Below are positions 58,610 through 64,000 of a stretch of DNA of 64,000 nt, one piece after another. The notes beneath the pieces were generated by a model, which saw only the letters and a list, made by a program, of their open reading frames with translations, did no database searches and was not told where the DNA came from. The DNA lies in contig NW_004624734.1 of NCBI RefSeq assembly GCF_000247695.1, positions 7,962,633 to 8,026,632 of the forward strand, in the 5' to 3' direction. How positions within the stretch are numbered: position 1 is the first letter of the stretch; every line of letters starts with the position of its first letter. Both the position numbers and the translations under genes were made by a program. Origin of the DNA: Heterocephalus glaber (lineage: Eukaryota; Chordata; Mammalia; Rodentia; Bathyergidae).

Positions 58610-59430
58610 ATCAAGTGTGTTGGTGGATGAAACACAAAAATGTTTATTTTAGAATAATTTCAGACGCAGAGACTTTACCAGAACAGCACAAAGTTTTCCT
58701 GTGTACCTTTCAGCCACGCCCCCAAATGTTCACATTTTATCACATTAATTTACCATGATCTCGCTGTGTGTATAGGTGTGCACTGTGTGTCTGTTGTTTT
58801 ACGCACATTCTCTTTTCTGAGTAAGTTGCAGACAGCTATACTCCATCGCCCCACTCAGCATGTATTTTCCCCAAAAAAGGACATTTCCCCTGTGTATCCA
58901 TAGAACCATGATAAAACCAGGAAATTAACATTACTATAAAACTATTATATATCCTACACCCCTTGTTCAAATCTCACCATTTTATCATTATATTGTCCTT
59001 TCAAGTAAAAGAACAAAGCCTTCTTCTGGTCTGGAATTCAATCCAGCATCATCATTCTGCTCGGCAGCCCTGGCTTCCTTGGACCCTGCTGGTCTGGAGC
59101 AGCACCTCAGACTTTCCTGGCTTCCACGATCCTGATGTTTTTGAGGGTGCAGACCTGTCATTTTGTACAATGTTCTTCTGTTCACATTTGTCTCCTATAT
59201 CTTCTTAATTAGACTCAAGCAGTGCATGTTTTGGCCCAGTTACCATGGCCTGATTATGCAGTCTTCTCAGGAGACACACGAGGTCAATTTGTCCCATCGG
59301 TGGCACTAACTTTGATACCGTCAGGTCTGCCAGGTTTTGTTGCTGTGCAGTAACTATTCTTTATCGTTAACGATCGTTGTATAGACAGACACTTGGAGAC
59401 TATGTAAATACCCTCTTTCTCGTCAAACTC
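58610..59430. mobile_element. Old L1M-like fragment
   Basis: CCAGAACAGCACAAAGTTTT, CTGAGTAAGTTGCAGACAGC, GGAAATTAACATTACTATAA, TTTGAGGGTGCAGACCTGTC and TTTGTCCCATCGGTGGCACT follow the order of a common old L1-derived consensus. Orientation was not settled. Confidence 0.6.
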
Positions 59431-59431
59431 T

Positions 59432-59815
59432 CACCCTGTTCTGATTTGGACCTTAAATGGCCCCTAAAGCCTCATGTGTTGAAGCCTTTGTCCCCGCTAG
59501 TGGCACTTTTGAGAGACAGTGGAAACCAGGAAGCAGCACAGCTGGAGGCAGGTTGCTGGGGCCTTGCCCTTGGAGGGTGGACTGCCCTGGCCTCCTCTCT
59601 TTCTCTCTGCTTCCCTGCCAGCATGAGCTGAGCCTCTCTGGTCAGCCACGCATTCGCCACCATGATGTTCTGCTTCTCCACAGAGCCAGATGCAATGGAG
59701 CTTTGTGACCACGACCCGACCTCTGAAACCATGAGCCAAAATAAATCCTCCTTTAAGTGCATTTTCTCAAGCACATTGTTACATCGACAGAAGGCTGACT
59801 GGCACACATGCCCTA
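59432..59815 (+). repeat. MaLR-type LTR
   Basis: TGATTTGGACCTTAAATGGC, AGCCTCATGTGTTGAAGCC and GAGCCAAAATAAATCCTCC (poly(A) signal), ending near CAGAAGGCTGACTGG. Same family as 58-545. Confidence 0.75.
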
Positions 59816-59894
59816 GTTTTATCTTCCGTTTGATAAGTCTCACCTGAATCATTATAACAGTGATGGTTTCCACATGGCAAGGGGCAGCGTGACT

Positions 59895-60600
59895 CTCTTA
59901 GTGCTGCTATAAAAACTAAGACAAACTCAGGGACCTAAAATAACACAAACGTATTCCCTTTTGGTTCTGGAGGTCAGAAGGTTTATACCTAAATGTCCCC
60001 TAAGAGCCTCATGTGCTCATAGGCAGGGCTTTTGGGAGTTGATTGGATTACAGGGCTGACTTACTCTTAGGAGGTAGGGCCTGATTGGAAGAGGTGGTCA
60101 CTGGGGGGATGGCCTGGAAGGGTTCATCTCTTTTCCTCCCTCCTCCTTTGATCTCTGTCTGCTTCCTGGCCACGATGACATGAGCACCTATTCCTCTGCC
60201 GTGCCGCCCTGCCTTGGAGCCAACCAGCTATGGACTGAACCTCTCCAAACTGTGAGCCAAAATAAGCCTTTCCTCCTTTAACATATGGGTGTTGGGTATA
60301 GTGTCTCAGTGAGGAAGCAAGTGACTATAGAGACACTGCTCCTTAGCTGGTGACCTCATCACTCTGCCCTCTGATTCTGTCACTGGATAACCTTCTCTCT
60401 CATCCTGCTGCCTCCCTCTTATGAAGACTCTAGTGGTGACATGGGGCCCACCTGAACAACCCAGGACCACCACCCATCACAAGAACCCTGACTTAGCCAC
60501 ATCTGCACACTCCCTTTTGGCACTGAAGATAATGTACTCACAGGTTGTAGACATCTGTGACTATCATGGGGATTTCCTGCCTCACATGCACAGTGATTTC
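59895..60600 (-). repeat. Older MaLR/MLT-type LTR, minus strand, split by a later LTR
   Basis: CCTAAAATAACACAAACGTA and TTCTGGAGGTCAGAAGG lie left of the inner LTR. TGATTCTGTCACTGGATAAC, GAACCCTGACTTAGCCACAT and CAGGTTGTAGACATCTGTG lie right of it, in the order of a reversed LTR. Confidence 0.55.
59985..60345 (+). repeat. MaLR-type LTR nested in the older LTR
   Basis: CTAAATGTCCCCTAAGAGCC, GGGCCTGATTGGAAGAGGTG and GAGCCAAAATAAGCCTTTCC, the third copy of the family seen at 58 and 59432. Confidence 0.7.
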
Positions 60601-61398
60601 TTAGAAGAGGGCTCCACTTCTGCCTAAGGTTCACCTCCTCTGCAAGCTTTAATGTGCACTTGTGGAAATGACTAGTGCCACCGGCCACAGTGATTGGAAC
60701 ACAGATTTCACAGACGATCAAATGTGACAAGTGTCCGGCATGAGTATCAAGGACATGGAAGGTGGCCTTCCACTGATGACTCGAATGTCTTGGTTGCTCA
60801 ACCTCCAGCAGCGTGTCTGAGTCCCTCCTGGGAGGGAGCAGTTGTATGCATGTTAGGTGTGCATGCATGAGACACAGCTCCTGCCTTCAGGGGTCTGTCT
60901 TTCCATGAGAGAGACAAGGAAGTGACATAGAGAAGGGGAGAGAAGTATGAAGATAAACATTGAATTTCCTCTCTGTGCTGGGGTGAGGCATCACTCAGCT
61001 GGGGGCATCTCCACCTGTGCAGCCAAGCAGGCAGAAGAGTCGGTATAGCTCAGCAAGGTGAAAGAGTGAAGCCCAAAAGTGGCCTGCAGAGCCCAAGCTT
61101 CCCCACTGGACAAAAGGGTCACATTGCTTGGTGGCACTGATATGGGGTGGATTCTTAGGAATGTAACCTCTGTGGTTCCTTCTGACCCTGAGACTCTCCT
61201 GTGATTCTGCCTCCTGATGCAGAAACAGTTCATATCAGTGACTAGTAAATGACAGCAGGAATCCTCCTTGGATGCATATCAAGCATTCTTCTGCCACAGC
61301 CATCTCTGCCACTCCAGGACAGGTCCTCACCTGTGTGCTTGTTTTGCATATTTGTCTATGCATGTGTGTTTATTTGGAATGCTCAAGTTAACAGTGTC

Positions 61399-62868
61399 AG
61401 ACCTGAGGATCAATGGAACAGGCCAGAAAATGCAGAAACAACTCCAGACACACTCAGTCACCTATCTTTGACAAAGAAGCCAAACACCTTCACTGGAAGA
61501 AAAATAGCCTCTTTAATAGATGGTGCTGGAAAAACTGGCTTTGCATATGCCAAAGATTGAAACTAGAGCCTTTCATGTCTTTCATCATGCACTAACCTAA
61601 AATCGAAATGAATCAAAGCTCTGAATATTAAAACAGAAACACCAAATCTGCTAGAAGAGAGAATAGGTAGAACGCTTGAGGACATAGGAGTAGGGAGACT
61701 CCATGAACAAAACCCAGACCTCATGGGAAATACTACAAAGGATCAACAACTGGGATCTCATCTTATTAAAAAGCTTTTGCACAGCAAGAGAAACCACCAA
61801 CAGAATGAAGAGACAACTCACAGCGTGGGAAAACATTTTTACCACCTATTCATAAGAAAAAGGACTATTATCCAGAATATATAAAGAACTAAAAAAAATC
61901 AGACCCCTCCAAATTTAAAGACCCCATCCAAAAATGGTCATCTGAAATGAACAGACATTTCTCAGATGAAAAAGTAGAAACAGCAAATAAACATATGAAA
62001 AAATGTTCAACATCACTGGTCATTTGAGAGATGCAAATGAAAACAACGCTGAGATTCCACCTCACTCCAGAAAGAATGGCTGCTATCATGAAATCCACCA
62101 ATAACAAATGCTGGCGGGGCTGTGGGGAAAGAGGAACCCTGCTCCACTGCTGGTGGGAGTGTACACTGGTGCAACCACTGTGGAAATCAGTGTGGAGATT
62201 TTTCAAAAAACTAAAGCTAGAGGTTCCATTTGACCCAGCTATTCCTCTTCTTGGTATCTTCTTGAAAGAATTAAAAGCATCATACCACAGCAAGATATAC
62301 ACACCCATGTTTATAGCGGCTGCACAATTTGTAATAGCTAAATCTTGGAATCAGCACACATGCCCATCAGCTGATGAATGGATAAAGAAGATGTGGGGTT
62401 TTTTTAATACAATGGAGTACTACTCTGCCATAAAGAAGCATGAGCTTCAGACATTTATAGCTAAATGGATGGACCTTGAGACCATACTCCTAAGTGAAAT
62501 AAATCAGACACACGTGTTTAAATACTGCATTGTTTCTCTAGTGTGAGAAGTCAAAAGTGGAAATAAGGACTAAGATATATAATAGATATTGGGAAATGAG
62601 AAGAAAATGTTCCAATGAGAAGAGGAATAAGGGAGGAGGGAGGGAGAAAGGAAGGAAGGGACAAGAAAAAAAAGAAAATAGAAGGCAAAAGCAGAAACAA
62701 AGCTTTTGTACATAGCAAGGGGAAGGGCTTAAGGAGAGGGGGAATGGGAAAAAAGAGGCGAGAGGTACCGTGTACAGGTGCAGATTCCCTATGATCAGTG
62801 TTAGCCTTATGTATGCTACAATGTACCAGTAAATGTTTTGCTACAGAAAAAAGAAAGAAAAAAAGCTG
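61399..62868 (+). mobile_element. 5'-truncated L1 with ORF2 end, 3' UTR and target-site duplication
   Basis: The plus strand encodes L1 ORF2 pieces: [20 protein letters not shown] at about 61470-61530, then WRGCGERGTLLHCWWECTLV and VPFDPAIPLLGIF within 62031-62546, ending after EINQTHVFK. The purine-rich 3' UTR ends in an A-rich tail near 62860. AAGTTAACAGTGTC (61385-61398) and AAGCTGACAGTGTC (62863-62876) form a target duplication differing at two positions. ORF2 is interrupted between about 61595 and 62031, so the copy is inactive. Confidence 0.93.
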
Positions 62869-62879
62869 ACAGTGTCTCC

Positions 62880-64000
62880 CCAAGTGATGCTTTGTGGCTG
62901 ACGTGGTGTCTGTCGGGGGCAGGCTGCATTCCCCTCACTGGGCCCTCAGTCTGGTAAGCAGTTTTTTCTTCTCAGCCTCAGGAGCCAGGGGTACTGGTTC
63001 AAATCCTGCCTGTCTTGTATTCCACCTGGGCCTTCGCTTCCTCCACTCTAGGGAGTCGGCCCAGCACCATAGCTCACAGTGGGACTGATGGGTCCGTCTT
63101 GCAGGTTCCCCACGGAGGGAATGACAGCGTTTCCTCTCCCTGCGCCCTTGGCTGCCCGTGCCCCCCACCCGCCTCACTACCTTCTTCCTGCCGTGAGCAG
63201 AGACCATTTCCAATATCCGGTCTGGGATGAGCTTTTTCCAGGCTGGGACTTACTGCCCTGTTTCCTGGCAGGTTCTTCGGAACCTGACTCTTGGGCTTAT
63301 TGAGCTTGCACTGCCCTGCCTCCCAGAACTTCTCCCCCCGCCCACAAAGCAGAACCAACAGGCAGATCCTGGGGCGCAGTGGAGCCCGAGTGTCTCTTTT
63401 ATCAAAACAACCAGTCAGAAAACCCAAGTGATGGAGATGCAGGTAGCCTAGCATCCTAGGCCTCAGCAGCCTCAACAGCTTCCACCCACTCCTCACGGGG
63501 CAGCCTTGGGCTCCGAGTGCCTGCCTCCTGGCCAGGAATGGCCCTGTCTTCTCCGTCCGTGTCCCTCTGCCAGCTGCTGCCAGTGGGGGTCCGGGAAGGT
63601 CTGCTGTCCAGGTGACCTCCTGGGACCCCCAGTGGGCTGGAGAATGGACTCAGCTGAGCCCAGCTGGGGTCAGGGCAGGAATTCCTCAGAGCTTAACCAA
63701 CTCCCACCCTCGGCGGCAAGGAGCATCCTGAGATGTGGACCTGACACATCAAACACAGAGCATTAGAATTGCTACGCGAAAGTCTGCTCTTCCAGGTCAG
63801 GGCTCGGATCCACCCCTGAGCCTGCTAAGGGGTCACCTCCCTGCCTGGCTCTTGCTGGGCTCCTTGGGGTGAAGCCAGCTCCCTCGCCAACTCTGGGCCT
63901 TTTGTGACCCACCTCTGTGCCCTGAGGAGCCCCTCACCACCTGCCTGGGAACACCCAGTTCCCCAGGGCTGAGCCACCCCTGTCTGCAAAATAGTGCCCA
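62880..64000. other. Right end of window, no feature recognised
   Basis: The sequence is moderately GC-rich and free of recognisable SINEs or LINEs. The open frames are short and show no family similarity. Confidence 0.5.

Overview
This is a mammalian chromosomal window, from a rodent judging by its SINEs. It carries dozens of B1-type (7SL-derived) and ID-type (tRNA-derived) SINEs and fused ID-B1 dimers. The dimers suggest a non-murid rodent such as a beaver or squirrel relative; that species-level guess is weak. Gene density is low. One protein-coding gene is certain: GLRX5, mitochondrial monothiol glutaredoxin 5. Exon 1 is at 24484-24784, a 7.6 kb intron follows, and exon 2 is at 32410-32588. 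The 159-residue protein has an intact CGFS active site.

Layout. Positions 1-7.7 kb hold interspersed repeats plus unassigned sequence. At 7.3-7.95 kb lies a CpG-rich island with clustered GC boxes between two outward-facing splice donors; the minus-strand side is a candidate non-coding first exon of SYNE3, by position and orientation. From 8 to 22.5 kb the sequence is repeat-rich and intergenic. From 22.5 to 24.1 kb the minus strand shows a candidate first exon, an intronic H/ACA RNA resembling SCARNA13 (U93), and a downstream splice acceptor, as expected for SNHG10. That transcript would share a CCAAT-rich bidirectional CpG-island promoter (about 23.7-25.05 kb) with GLRX5. From 33 to 64 kb no expressed gene is recognised. 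This half holds L1 and MaLR-type LTR relics, SINEs, a divergent pair of CTCF-like motifs (44.5 and 45.7 kb), a complete but frameshifted processed retrocopy of SLC25A51 (48210-49541), a (CCT)n tract, a 317-bp (GATG)n tract, and a target-site-flanked L1 insertion at 61.4-62.9 kb.

How it fits together. GLRX5 acts in mitochondrial iron-sulfur cluster transfer, while SNHG10/SCARNA13 is a non-coding host and guide RNA locus. The two are probably linked only by their shared promoter. I see no microbial, phage, CRISPR or novel enzymatic system here. The most informative observations concern promoter architecture, non-coding RNA and retroposition history.
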